A stretch of 11,260 nucleotides of DNA, taken from Bacillota bacterium (GTDB taxonomy: Bacteria > Bacillota > Clostridia > Christensenellales > Aristaeellaceae). Under the pieces are notes generated by a model. The model was not told the origin of the DNA. It did no database searches and was given only the letters and a program-made list of their open reading frames with translations. Positions within the stretch are counted from its first letter, which is position 1; each line of letters begins with the position of its first letter. Position numbers and translations under genes: made by a program. Location: NCBI GenBank assembly GCA_023460055.1, contig JAEWRJ010000164.1, positions 1 to 11,260 on the forward strand, written 5' to 3'. Shown in pieces: positions 1 through 6,911 of the stretch.

Positions 1-2
1 GT

Positions 3-275
3 GAGGAAGTCTATTATGCCCATCCATACAGCAGTTGGGAACGCGGGAGCAATGAAAACGGCAACCGGATACTCCGGCGGTTTGTTCCCAAAGGTATAGA
101 TATAGCCCGACTGACCGCCAAAGAACCGGAACGGATAGAAGACTGGGTCAACAATTATCCGCGCAGGATTCATGGCTACAGGACGGCAAATGAAATGGGG
201 CGTAAAACGGCGGCCTTTTCATCTCTCCCCATATGGGGTGAGATGGCATCTCGATCACACATACATGACTGGTGA
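3..275 (+). CDS. IS30-family transposase, C-terminal fragment (5' end outside window)
   Basis: This is the last 90 codons of a DDE transposase of the IS30 family, which cuts and joins the ends of its own insertion sequence. The reading frame is already open at base 3 and ends at TGA 273–275. The fragment contains the family signature PYSSWERGSNENGN, in which the Glu of N-E-N (codon 54–56) is expected to be the third catalytic acid. It is followed by LRRFVPKG and the typical closing segment NNYPRRIHGYRTANEM. The family similarity normally ends near that Met (about base 197). The remaining 25 residues do not look family-like and cover a palindrome, so they may be read-through into element-end sequence. 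The first two catalytic Asp residues and the DNA-binding domain lie upstream of the window, so intactness cannot be judged. Confidence 0.88.
   Translation, partial: EEVYYAHPYSSWERGSNENGNRILRRFVPKGIDIARLTAKEPERIEDWVNNYPRRIHGYRTANEMGRKTAAFSSLPIWGEMASRSHIHDW
220..245. repeat. 26-bp near-perfect inverted repeat in the transposase tail
   Basis: The arms CATCTC (220–225) and GAGATG (240–245) are exact reverse complements. The centre CCCCATATGGGG (227–238) is a perfect palindrome. The only break in symmetry is the T226/T239 pair. It could fold as a hairpin with six plus four base pairs and an ATAT loop. No T-run follows on either strand, so it is not a typical terminator. A further CATCTC occurs at 247–252. 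It lies beyond the conserved part of the transposase, so it may belong to the element's end region or to a protein-binding site. The function is unknown. Confidence 0.6.
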
Positions 276-332
276 AAATGATGGGCAATTAAACTTGCAA
301 TCTGCACTTTTGATATAGAATTAAATTTTCAG

Positions 333-361
333 TTGACAGAATAACCCGCGTTTGATAGTAT
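333..361 (+). promoter_or_regulatory. Promoter for the tRNA-Ser pair
   Basis: A perfect -35 box TTGACA (333–338) is separated by 17 bases from a -10 box TAGTAT (356–361, four of six matches to TATAAT). Transcription would start near 368, about 30 bases before the first tRNA. The upstream stretch 311–332 is A/T-rich, as in UP-element-like regions of stable RNA promoters. The region between the transposase stop and this promoter (276–332) holds no gene. The right end of the insertion sequence probably lies there, but it cannot be fixed without the left end. Confidence 0.75.
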
Positions 362-397
362 GTTCAAGCGCTCCAAAAATTGTCATGGCGCAATTGC

Positions 398-486
398 GGA
401 GAGATGGCCGAGTGGTTTAAGGCGCCAGTCTTGAAAACTGGTGATGCTGAAAGGCACCGGGGGTTCGAATCCCTCTCTCTCCGCCA
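398..486 (+). tRNA. tRNA-Ser(UGA)
   Basis: This is a class II tRNA with a long variable arm, encoded complete with CCA (484–486). The acceptor stem GGAGAGA (398–404) pairs fully with TCTCTCC (476–482), and the discriminator base is G483. The anticodon stem CCAGT/ACTGG (425–429/437–441) closes a seven-base loop with anticodon TGA at 432–434, reading UCA and related serine codons. The T-loop sequence GGTTCGAAT is present. The long variable arm and G discriminator fit serine identity. Confidence 0.97.
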
Positions 487-507
487 TCTGTTCATTCACC
501 GGCTCAT

Positions 508-598
508 GGAGAAGTACCCAAGTGGCCGAAGGGGCTCCCCTGCTAAGGGAGTAGTGTGCTAACGCGCAGCCCGGGTTCAAATCCCGGCTTCTCCGCCA
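508..598 (+). tRNA. tRNA-Ser(GCU)
   Basis: This is the second class II tRNA, 21 bases after the first and probably processed from the same transcript. The acceptor stem GGAGAAG (508–514) pairs with CTTCTCC (588–594), followed by G595 and an encoded CCA (596–598). The anticodon stem CTCCC/GGGAG (535–539/547–551) holds a loop with anticodon GCT at 542–544, which reads AGC/AGU serine codons. A long variable arm and the T-loop GGTTCAAAT are visible. The two tRNAs together read the UCN (in part) and AGY serine boxes. Confidence 0.97.
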
Positions 599-600
599 GA

Positions 601-633
601 ATCCAGAAGAATCAACGCTTCTGGATTTTTTAT
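601..633 (+). terminator. Rho-independent terminator of the tRNA-Ser operon
   Basis: A perfect 9-bp stem ATCCAGAAG (601–609) / CTTCTGGAT (618–626) with an eight-base loop is followed directly by a run of T (626–631) and further T-rich sequence. It starts three bases after the CCA of the second tRNA. On the opposite strand no T-run follows, so it acts on the plus strand only. Confidence 0.88.
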
Positions 634-674
634 TTATAATACATGTTCATTAAGTGAGCAAGATTGAGATAATA

Positions 675-718
675 TATGCACCCCAATGCCGACACTCGAT
701 TCGGCGAAGGGGTGCATA
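675..718 (-). terminator. Long hairpin between convergent units, possible 3' end of the leuS operon
   Basis: An outer 10-bp stem (675–684 with 709–718, TATGCACCCC/GGGGTGCATA) and an inner 5-bp stem GCCGA/TCGGC (688–692/701–705) flank a three-by-three internal loop (685–687 with 706–708), with an 8-base terminal loop. It lies about 40 bases beyond the stop of the last operon gene, where a terminator is expected. Reading on the minus strand, only a weakly T-rich stretch (TATTATCTC) follows the stem, so classical rho-independent termination is uncertain. It could instead protect the 3' end of the message. Confidence 0.5.
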
Positions 719-756
719 GATGATTTGATGAATAGATCTATTGTTCTGTCAAGCTG

Positions 757-1401
757 TCAGTTTTCGGTGCCGTCCTCAAAACCCTGGGATGAAACCACAT
801 TGTGTTTAAGGGTGCGCAGCTCGTTGAGCTGCATGGAGATGGTCCCATCCACATGATCCAGCAGCGCGCCCAGATCATGCTGGGTCTGGCGGCGCAGGCC
901 GTCTGCATGCTGGTTGGCGTTTTCGATCAATTCCCGGGCCTGAGCCTCCGCCCTGGCCAGCACAGTGGTCTGGCTGACCAGCTCATCCGCCTGGGCTTTC
1001 GCGTCCTCGATCATGTGCTGCGCGCGGCTGTGCGCGTCTGCCAGGATGGCTCGGGCCTGTTCATCCGCCTGGCGCACGGTATCCTGCGCGTAGGTATCGG
1101 TCTTGGCTTTGGTGGTCTGGGCGTAGGTATTGGCCTCCGATACCATGCGCTGTGCCTGAGCCTGCGCTTCCTCCATGGTTTTGTTGGCAGCTGATGCGGC
1201 GTCCCCCATGATGCGCTCTTCATTGGCGATGATCTTATCCGCTTTTTCAAGGGAAGGATCATAGTTGGTCACGATGCGCTTGAGCGCGTCCATCATTTGC
1301 CCTTGATGAATCATCACGGAATCGGTAAACGGCACCTTCTTGGCGTTTTGAAGGCTGAGCGTGACTTCATCAATCAGTGCAAAAACTTCGTTTCTGGGCA
1401 T
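757..1401 (-). CDS. Coiled-coil protein resembling ATP synthase subunit B / V-type ATPase subunit H (function unknown)
   Basis: This 214-residue soluble protein has no signal peptide or membrane segment. After a conserved-looking N-terminal region (about 1–60, with VMIHQGQMMDALKRI and then KADKIIANEERI), residues about 62–185 are Ala/Glu/Gln/Lys-rich, predicted to be one long helix or coiled coil. Similar proteins encoded next to coaD in many Clostridia are annotated by coiled-coil similarity as ATPase, F0 subunit B or V-type subunit H. The absence of a membrane anchor and of other ATP synthase genes here argues against a real ATP synthase role. A DivIVA-like scaffold function is possible but unproven. 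The ATG at 1399–1401 follows an AGGGAGGG ribosome binding site. It is the last gene of the operon, 23 bases after coaD. Confidence 0.8.
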   Translation of the reverse strand: MPRNEVFALIDEVTLSLQNAKKVPFTDSVMIHQGQMMDALKRIVTNYDPSLEKADKIIANEERIMGDAASAANKTMEEAQAQAQRMVSEANTYAQTTKAKTDTYAQDTVRQADEQARAILADAHSRAQHMIEDAKAQADELVSQTTVLARAEAQARELIENANQHADGLRRQTQHDLGALLDHVDGTISMQLNELRTLKHNVVSSQGFEDGTEN

Positions 1402-1424
1402 TTTACGTCCCTCCCTTTAGTGTT

Positions 1425-1925
1425 TTAATTTCCCTGCATAGTTTTATTGTATAGTCGATTCATGATTTCGTCAACTGCGCGCTTTGGCACAAAGGAAGAA
1501 ATATCGCCGCCAAAGCGCGCCGCTTGACGCACCAGGCTGGAACTGATATGGGACAGTCCGGGTCTGGTCAGCAGGATCACTGTCTCAATTCCGGGCGACA
1601 GGGCTTCGTTGACCCAGGCCAGGGATGACTCGACGCCAAGGTCCTGCGCATCACGCACGCCGCGAATGATAAAACCCGCTCCCCGCTCGCGCGCGAAATC
1701 GACCGTCAGGCCCATGAATGACGCAATCTCTATTCCATCATCCGCGCCATCCAGCGCTCCCCGGATCATCGACATGCGCTCTTCCATCGTAAAGCTGCCC
1801 TGCTTGTCCGGGTTGACAGCCACCGCGACAATCAAATGATCGCAAAGCTTGCGGGCACGCTTGATCAAATCAAGGTGCCCCAGCGTGACCGGGTCAAAAC
1901 TGCCGGGAAATATCGCTGTTGTCAT
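1425..1925 (-). CDS. coaD: Phosphopantetheine adenylyltransferase (CoaD)
   Basis: The enzyme transfers AMP from ATP to 4'-phosphopantetheine, giving dephospho-CoA, the penultimate step of coenzyme A synthesis in the cytosol. The protein has 166 residues, the usual family size. Nucleotidyltransferase motifs are clear: FPGSFDPVTLGH (residues 6–17, with the T-x-G-H signature), NPDKQ (38–42), RGVR (88–91), E99, N106 and ISSS (127–130). The normally aromatic DFEYE-type segment reads DLGVE here. The open frame extends 16 codons further upstream into rsmD, but the ATG at 1923–1925 is chosen because protein similarity starts there and an AGGAGG (1932–1937) sits six bases before it. Only one base separates it from the rsmD stop, so translational coupling is likely. 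Confidence 0.96.
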   Translation of the reverse strand: MTTAIFPGSFDPVTLGHLDLIKRARKLCDHLIVAVAVNPDKQGSFTMEERMSMIRGALDGADDGIEIASFMGLTVDFARERGAGFIIRGVRDAQDLGVESSLAWVNEALSPGIETVILLTRPGLSHISSSLVRQAARFGGDISSFVPKRAVDEIMNRLYNKTMQGN

Positions 1926-1926
1926 C

Positions 1927-2481
1927 CTATTCCTCCTCTCCGGGGGTGATGAAGTCAAGAGCCGTTCGGCCATAGACCTTGCTGCGCCTCACCCGGAGGC
2001 CTTCCGGGATACTCAGCGCGGTTCTGGCGTCCCGCTCAAGTACGATCAATCCGCTGTCTGAAAGCAGGTTATCCGATAGTATTTTTTTTATCACCGGGCC
2101 GGCATCTCTGGTATAGGGCGGATCGAGAAAAATCAAATCAAATCGCGCTTCTTCGCTTGCCAGCCTGTCCAGCGCCGCGAAGCAATCCTCAGCAAGCACG
2201 CGGGTTTCATGACCAACACCAAGGGCGGCAATATTGGCTCTCAGCACCTTCACGGCTTCCCGGCCTGTATCGCAGAAAACAGCCCAAACAGCTCCCCGGC
2301 TCAGCGCCTCAAGGCCAAGCGCGCCGCTGCCGGCAAACAGGTCGAGCACCCTGGCACCCTCCGCCTCACCCTGCAGCACATTGAACATTGATTCCCGGGT
2401 CTGGTCCAGGGTTGGGCGGGTATCCATACCTTTGGGGGCCTCGATGCGGCGGGAACCAAACCGCCCGGCGATGATCCTCAT
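1927..2481 (-). CDS. rsmD: 16S rRNA (guanine(966)-N2)-methyltransferase (RsmD)
   Basis: This SAM-dependent enzyme methylates N2 of G966 in 16S rRNA during assembly of the small ribosomal subunit. The 184-residue protein is of normal length. It begins with the family opening MRIIAGRFGSRRI and the segment TRPTLDQTRESMFN (about 21–34). It has the SAM-binding motif LDLFAGSGALGLEAL (46–60 region) and the catalytic DPPY motif at 119–122. No strong ribosome binding site precedes the ATG (2479–2481). The stop of the upstream membrane protein is five bases away, suggesting coupled translation. The coaD start follows its stop after one base, and this rsmD–coaD pairing is common in bacteria. Confidence 0.95.
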   Translation of the reverse strand: MRIIAGRFGSRRIEAPKGMDTRPTLDQTRESMFNVLQGEAEGARVLDLFAGSGALGLEALSRGAVWAVFCDTGREAVKVLRANIAALGVGHETRVLAEDCFAALDRLASEEARFDLIFLDPPYTRDAGPVIKKILSDNLLSDSGLIVLERDARTALSIPEGLRVRRSKVYGRTALDFITPGEEE

Positions 2482-2486
2482 ACGGC

Positions 2487-3290
2487 TTACACCAGATTCT
2501 TGGGCTCTTTGCGCTGCACGATCGCCTTCTTCTCACGGCGCTTGCGGCGCTTGGCATCGGTGCTGATCGCGCCATGAACCTGAGCGCGAAGCGCAGGGCC
2601 GCGCAGATAACCCACGGCATAGCCCATGGGGATGATCAGGATCAGCAGCGGGCTGAGCCGCTCAAGAGTCAGCAGCATGCCTGCGGCATCAGTTCCCGCC
2701 ATGTTGACATAGGGAAACAGCAGCAGGCGGATCACAATGCGCAGGATGGCTTCCAGGCCAATGGCGCTGGTTTCGTGATAATAGCTCAGCGCCAGGCCGA
2801 CATCCGCCCGCCGCTCATAACCCTGCACCCAGGAGGGCAGACCACCCAATGTATAGACCTGCTCTCTTGCAATCGCGGAAAACACCAGGGCAATGATAAT
2901 CAGGGGCAGCATGCCCAGCACAACGGTGAACACACCCTTTAGCGGATGATAGCAGCGGGCCAGGTCCTTATCATCAAGTGGTTTGCCGTCCACGGTCCTG
3001 TTCAGAGCGATCTGCGCGTAGGCCACGTCATCAAGCCCGGCTCTGCTCCCCTCATTGACCATCAGCATAAAGAAACCAAGCACGACCAGCAGGTTCAGCA
3101 CGATGCGCAGCGGAGCTGATTCCACCAAAAGCATCTGCCCTATGAATAGGAAAATAAACACCAGCGCGATCTGATACACCAGCACCTTCAGCCCTCGCTT
3201 AGCGGCGAGGGCGCTGACAGCGCGGCCCTTCTGGTAAGGCTTATGGATAAGTACCGGCTTTTTCTTCGCCTTGGATTGTTTATTCTGCAT
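2487..3290 (-). CDS. Unrecognised integral membrane protein, about five helices, basic tails
   Basis: I do not recognise the family of this 267-residue protein. The N-terminus is strongly basic (KQSKAKKK), as is the C-terminus (AKRRKRREKK). Hydrophobic segments lie at about residues 37–56, 61–79, 119–141, 179–197 (weaker, interrupted by Arg) and 206–228. The loops contain NEGSRAGLDD (79–88) and CYHPLKG (113–119), which could be conserved landmarks. The open frame runs 44 codons further upstream inside alr, but the ATG at 3288–3290 is preferred. It has an AAGGAGA site (3297–3303) six bases before it, and it avoids a long overlap. The gene then overlaps the end of alr by 11 bases. Its place in the operon suggests constitutive expression and gives no functional clue. 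Confidence 0.8.
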   Translation of the reverse strand: MQNKQSKAKKKPVLIHKPYQKGRAVSALAAKRGLKVLVYQIALVFIFLFIGQMLLVESAPLRIVLNLLVVLGFFMLMVNEGSRAGLDDVAYAQIALNRTVDGKPLDDKDLARCYHPLKGVFTVVLGMLPLIIIALVFSAIAREQVYTLGGLPSWVQGYERRADVGLALSYYHETSAIGLEAILRIVIRLLLFPYVNMAGTDAAGMLLTLERLSPLLILIIPMGYAVGYLRGPALRAQVHGAISTDAKRRKRREKKAIVQRKEPKNLV

Positions 3291-4407
3291 TCTCTGTCTC
3301 CTTGTCCTGCGAGTAATAGCGGGGCACACGGCGCCCCGGCAGCAGCAATATTTCATATGGTATAGTACAGCACAGATCAGCCAGCTCATCAGCGCCGATG
3401 GATCCAGTGCCCCGGCGGCCAATCATCACGGCCTCGTCGCCCGGTACAACCCCCTCCAGCGCGCTGACATCCGCCATGCATTGATCCATGCATACACGCC
3501 CGATGACGGGACAAGATACACCATGGATCAAAACACGGCCGCGGTTGCTCAGCGCCCTGGGATAGCCGTCGCCATAGCCGATGCCAAGGGTGGCGACGCG
3601 CATGGGGCGGTTTGCCATAAAGGTACAGCCGTAACCGACAGATTCGCCCGCCTTAATTTCCTTCACAAAGGTGACTTCCGCCGTCAATTCCAAACAGGGC
3701 TGAAACTCGACGGGGCTGTTCTGAGGCGGATAGCCGTACAGGGCGATACCCATGCGTACCATGTCGAAATGATACTCGGGATAGAACAGCGCGCCTCCCG
3801 AGGCCCCCGCATGCAGCATCAGCCCTTTAGGCAGCAGGTCTGCCAGCGCCAGAAACCTTTGCCCCTGAAGATGAGTATAGGCGCTTCGGGGGCTGTCCGA
3901 ATCGGCGAAGTGAGTATAAGCCCCTTTTAGTTGAAGATATGGCGAGGCCTCCATCACACGCAAAACGGCGCGCAGCTCTTCTGTGCCCGCAATGCCGACA
4001 CGGTTCATGCCGGTTTCCAGTTTCACGTGAACATTCAAGGCTTTTACCGCCTTGCGCGCCGCTGATTCCGCCATCCGGGCGCCTGCGGCATACGCCACCG
4101 TAGCAGTCAGCCCCCACTCTGCCGACGCGTCAAAGCCTGCCTGATTCAGCGCGCCAAAGCAAAGAATGGGCAGGGTGACGCCTGACTGCCGGAGGGTGAT
4201 CCCTTCCTCAGCAAGCGCAACGCCCAGAAAATCCGCGCCGGCATGCTGAGCGGCACTGCCCACTTCTTCCAATCCATGTCCGTATCCGTCTGCCTTCGCC
4301 ACCACCATCAGCCGTACACGAGGAGGCAAAAAGGCACGCGCGGCTTGGATGTTGGCTTTTAGGGCAGAAAGGCTGACCTGTGTACAGGTACCGCGCAGCG
4401 GCTGCAT
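3280..4407 (-). CDS. alr: Alanine racemase
   Basis: This PLP-dependent enzyme interconverts L- and D-alanine, supplying D-Ala for peptidoglycan. The 375-residue length fits the family. The N-terminal TIM barrel carries the PLP-binding lysine in VVAKADGYGHG (K38), TGMNRVG (R136) and VRMGIALYGYPP (R218, expected to contact the PLP ring nitrogen). The second catalytic base is expected to be Tyr259 in SVGYGCTF. The C-terminal domain includes GYGDGYPR and the RVCMDQCM segment typical of the family. The ATG at 4405–4407 comes four bases after the leuS stop and lacks a strong ribosome binding site, so it may depend on leuS translation. No signal peptide is seen, consistent with a cytosolic enzyme. 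The 3' end overlaps the next gene by 11 bases. Confidence 0.96.
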   Translation of the reverse strand: MQPLRGTCTQVSLSALKANIQAARAFLPPRVRLMVVAKADGYGHGLEEVGSAAQHAGADFLGVALAEEGITLRQSGVTLPILCFGALNQAGFDASAEWGLTATVAYAAGARMAESAARKAVKALNVHVKLETGMNRVGIAGTEELRAVLRVMEASPYLQLKGAYTHFADSDSPRSAYTHLQGQRFLALADLLPKGLMLHAGASGGALFYPEYHFDMVRMGIALYGYPPQNSPVEFQPCLELTAEVTFVKEIKAGESVGYGCTFMANRPMRVATLGIGYGDGYPRALSNRGRVLIHGVSCPVIGRVCMDQCMADVSALEGVVPGDEAVMIGRRGTGSIGADELADLCCTIPYEILLLPGRRVPRYYSQDKETENAE

Positions 4408-4411
4408 CAGC

Positions 4412-6832
4412 TTATTTCACCACCAGGTTCAGCAGCCTGCCGGGCACAAAGATGATCTTTATGATGCTTTTGCCGTCTGTAAACCTGACGACATCTGAGT
4501 TCAGGGGCAGTGTCTTTTCCCCTTCTTCGCGGGTCATGGTGCTGGGCACCATGAGGCGGCCGCGCACCTTGCCGTTGATCTGCAGAGCGATCTCCACTTC
4601 ATCGGCAACCAGCTTATTCTCATCATAAGCAGGCCAGGGCTGCGCATACAGCGGTGAGCCGAAGCCCTGTGTCTGCCACATTTCCTCGCAGATATGCGGG
4701 GCGACAGGGCTCAAGAGAAGCAGCAGCGCTTTCAGCTCATCCCTTGTGACGCTGCCCTTCAGGTACAAATCATTGACCAGGCTCATCATCGCCGCGATAG
4801 CGGTGTTAAACTTCATGCGCTCGTAATCTTCAGACACCTTCTTGATGGTGCTGTTGATATTGATCTCCAGGTCCTTGCTGATCCCTTTAGCCTTATCGTC
4901 CAGCATCTCCTGAAGACGCCACACGCGGTCAAGAAAACGCCTGCATCCGCGGGCGCCATTGATGCTCCACGGAATGGGCTGGTCAAACGCGCCCATAAAC
5001 ATCTCATACAAGCGGAAGGCGTCGGCCCCGATCTCATCGATCATATCATCGGGGTTGATGACATTGCCGCGTGATTTGCTCATCTTCTCGCCGTTTTCGC
5101 CCAGGATCATGCCATGGCTGGTACGGCGCTGATATGGTTCAGGCGCTTTCACCATGCCAATATCATGCAGGAAGAGGTGCCAGAAGCGGCTGTACAGCAG
5201 ATGGAGCGTGGTATGCTCCATGCCGCCGTTGTACCAATCTACCGGCATCCAGTAATCAAGCGCTTCCTGGGAGGCAAACTCCTGATCATTATGAGGGTCG
5301 CAGTAACGCAGGAAATACCAGCTGGAGCCGGCCCATTGGGGCATGGTATCGGTTTCCCGCTTGGCAGGCGCGCCGCAGAGCGGACAGGGTACATTGACCC
5401 AGTCATCGATCAGGGCAAGAGGGCTTTCGCCGGAATCGGTCATTTCGTATTTTTCCACCTCAGGCAGCAGCAAAGGCAGATCGGATTCTTTCAGCGGCAC
5501 TGTACCGCAGTGCGGGCAATGAATGATCGGGATCGGCTCGCCCCAATAGCGCTGGCGGCTGAACACCCAGTCACGCAGCTTATAGTTCACCCGGCGCTCA
5601 CCGATGCCCTTTTCGTTCAGGAAGCTGATCATTCTTTCTTTCGCTTCCTTCACGCTTAAGCCATTGAGGAAACCGGAATTAACCAGAATGCCTTCCTCGA
5701 TATCCGTATGAGCGGACGATTCGATATCTCCCCCAGCAACCACCTCAACAATAGGCAGCCCAAAGGTTTTGGCGAACTCCCAGTCCCTCGTATCGTGACC
5801 AGGCACCGCCATAATGGCCCCGGTACCGTAGCTCATCAATACATAGTCTGATACCCACACCGGGATATCCTGCCCATTAACCGGGTTGATAGCGGAAATG
5901 CCTTCAATGGCCACGCCTGTCTTCTTCCCCGCCATCTCGGTACGCTCAAAATCGCTCTTGCGGGCGGCTTGCGCGCGGTACTCCTGCAGGGCATCCATAT
6001 TGGTGATGCGGCCTGCCATCTGCTCGATCAGCGGATGCTCGGGCGAAACCACCATATAAGTCGCGCCAAAGAGCGTATCGGGCCTGGTTGTAAACACACG
6101 CAGGGTGATATCGCTGTTTGTGATGTCAAAATTGACCTCGGCACCCTCGCTTCTGCCGATCCAGTTGCGCTGCTGTGTCTTGACGCGTTCTATAAAGTCA
6201 ACGGTATCAAGGCCATCAAGCAGCTTCTGCGCGTAGCTGGTGATGCGCAGCATCCACTGCTTTTTCACCTTTCGCACAACTTCGCTGCCGCAGCGCTCGC
6301 ACACGCCGTCCACTACTTCCTCATTGGCAAGGCCGACCTTGCAGCTGGTGCACCAATTGATGGGCATTTCAGCCTTATAGGCCAGGCCATGCTCATAGAG
6401 CTTCAAAAAGATCCACTGTGTCCAGCGGTAATAGGCAGGATCAGTGGTGTTGACCTCGCGGCTGTAGTCAAAGCTGAAGCCTATGCGCTTGAGCTGGCGG
6501 CGGAAATGATCCACGTTATCGCGAGTCACCTTGGCCGGGGGGATCTTGTGCTGGATAGCGTAGTTTTCCGTCGGCAACCCAAAGGCATCCCAGCCGATGG
6601 GGTAGAGCACGTTGCAGCCTTCCATCCTCCGCTTTCTGGCAATGATGTCGATGGCGGTATTGCTTCGCGGATGGCCGACATGCAATCCCGCGCCGGAAGG
6701 ATAGGGAAACTCGATCAAGCCGTAAAACTTCGGCTTGCTGTAATCATTCTTTGCGGTAAAGGCCTGTTGGTCTTCCCAGATCTTCTGCCACTTTTTTTCA
6801 ATCATTTCCGGTTGGTAGGGCTGTGAAAACAT
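4412..6832 (-). CDS. leuS: Leucyl-tRNA synthetase
   Basis: This class I synthetase charges tRNA-Leu with leucine in the cytosol. It has 806 residues, the normal bacterial size. The HIGH-type motif is HVGH (51–54) after FPYPSGAGL, and the KMSKS motif is exact at residues 583–587. A zinc-binding module has C161, C164, C178 and C181, and a second CPHC...CPLC module precedes QWAGSSWYF. The CP1 editing domain is present, with TTRPDTLFGATYMVV and GTGAIMAVPGHDTRD. The C-terminal part has the anticodon-binding and LeuRS-specific end domain (INGKVRGRL). The ATG at 6830–6832 follows GAGGAGG (6840–6846) with a seven-base spacer. It is the first gene of a six-gene operon. Confidence 0.98.
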   Translation of the reverse strand: MFSQPYQPEMIEKKWQKIWEDQQAFTAKNDYSKPKFYGLIEFPYPSGAGLHVGHPRSNTAIDIIARKRRMEGCNVLYPIGWDAFGLPTENYAIQHKIPPAKVTRDNVDHFRRQLKRIGFSFDYSREVNTTDPAYYRWTQWIFLKLYEHGLAYKAEMPINWCTSCKVGLANEEVVDGVCERCGSEVVRKVKKQWMLRITSYAQKLLDGLDTVDFIERVKTQQRNWIGRSEGAEVNFDITNSDITLRVFTTRPDTLFGATYMVVSPEHPLIEQMAGRITNMDALQEYRAQAARKSDFERTEMAGKKTGVAIEGISAINPVNGQDIPVWVSDYVLMSYGTGAIMAVPGHDTRDWEFAKTFGLPIVEVVAGGDIESSAHTDIEEGILVNSGFLNGLSVKEAKERMISFLNEKGIGERRVNYKLRDWVFSRQRYWGEPIPIIHCPHCGTVPLKESDLPLLLPEVEKYEMTDSGESPLALIDDWVNVPCPLCGAPAKRETDTMPQWAGSSWYFLRYCDPHNDQEFASQEALDYWMPVDWYNGGMEHTTLHLLYSRFWHLFLHDIGMVKAPEPYQRRTSHGMILGENGEKMSKSRGNVINPDDMIDEIGADAFRLYEMFMGAFDQPIPWSINGARGCRRFLDRVWRLQEMLDDKAKGISKDLEININSTIKKVSEDYERMKFNTAIAAMMSLVNDLYLKGSVTRDELKALLLLLSPVAPHICEEMWQTQGFGSPLYAQPWPAYDENKLVADEVEIALQINGKVRGRLMVPSTMTREEGEKTLPLNSDVVRFTDGKSIIKIIFVPGRLLNLVVK

Positions 6833-6861
6833 ACTGCATCCTCCTCAAACAAACAAGGTAA

Positions 6862-6890
6862 AGTATAGCCATTTGCCCATGTTTTGTAAA
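6862..6890 (-). promoter_or_regulatory. Promoter of the leuS operon
   Basis: Read on the minus strand, a -35 box TTTACA (6890–6885) and a -10 box TATACT (6867–6862) are separated by exactly 17 bases. Transcription would start near 6855, leaving a leader of only about 20–25 bases before the leuS ATG. That is too short for a T-box riboswitch or a leader-peptide attenuator. Confidence 0.75.
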
Positions 6891-6911
6891 GGATTCGAGG
6901 CGGGCTGAAAG

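Noticed and set aside
383..580. Open frames on both strands across the tRNA region (380–562 plus, 383–580 minus)
   Set aside because: They overlie two well-formed tRNA-Ser genes, and the translations only reflect tRNA sequence.
731..742. Perfect 12-base palindrome AATAGATCTATT between the operon end and the hairpin
   Set aside because: It is short and A/T-rich, so it is easily expected by chance. No second copy or promoter overlap gives it a role.
1926..1973. Upstream extension of coaD by 16 codons into rsmD
   Set aside because: The family sequence starts at MTTAIFPGSFDP, with an AGGAGG site correctly spaced before it. The extension is rsmD 3' sequence in another frame.
3291..3422. 44-codon N-terminal extension of the membrane protein inside alr
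   Set aside because: It would overlap alr by more than 140 bases, is Cys/Arg-rich and unlike the rest, and the internal ATG at 3288–3290 has a good ribosome binding site.
5969..6826. 285-codon open frame antisense to leuS
   Set aside because: leuS is unmistakable on the other strand. The antisense frame has no ribosome binding site or family features and is a by-product of GC-rich codon use.
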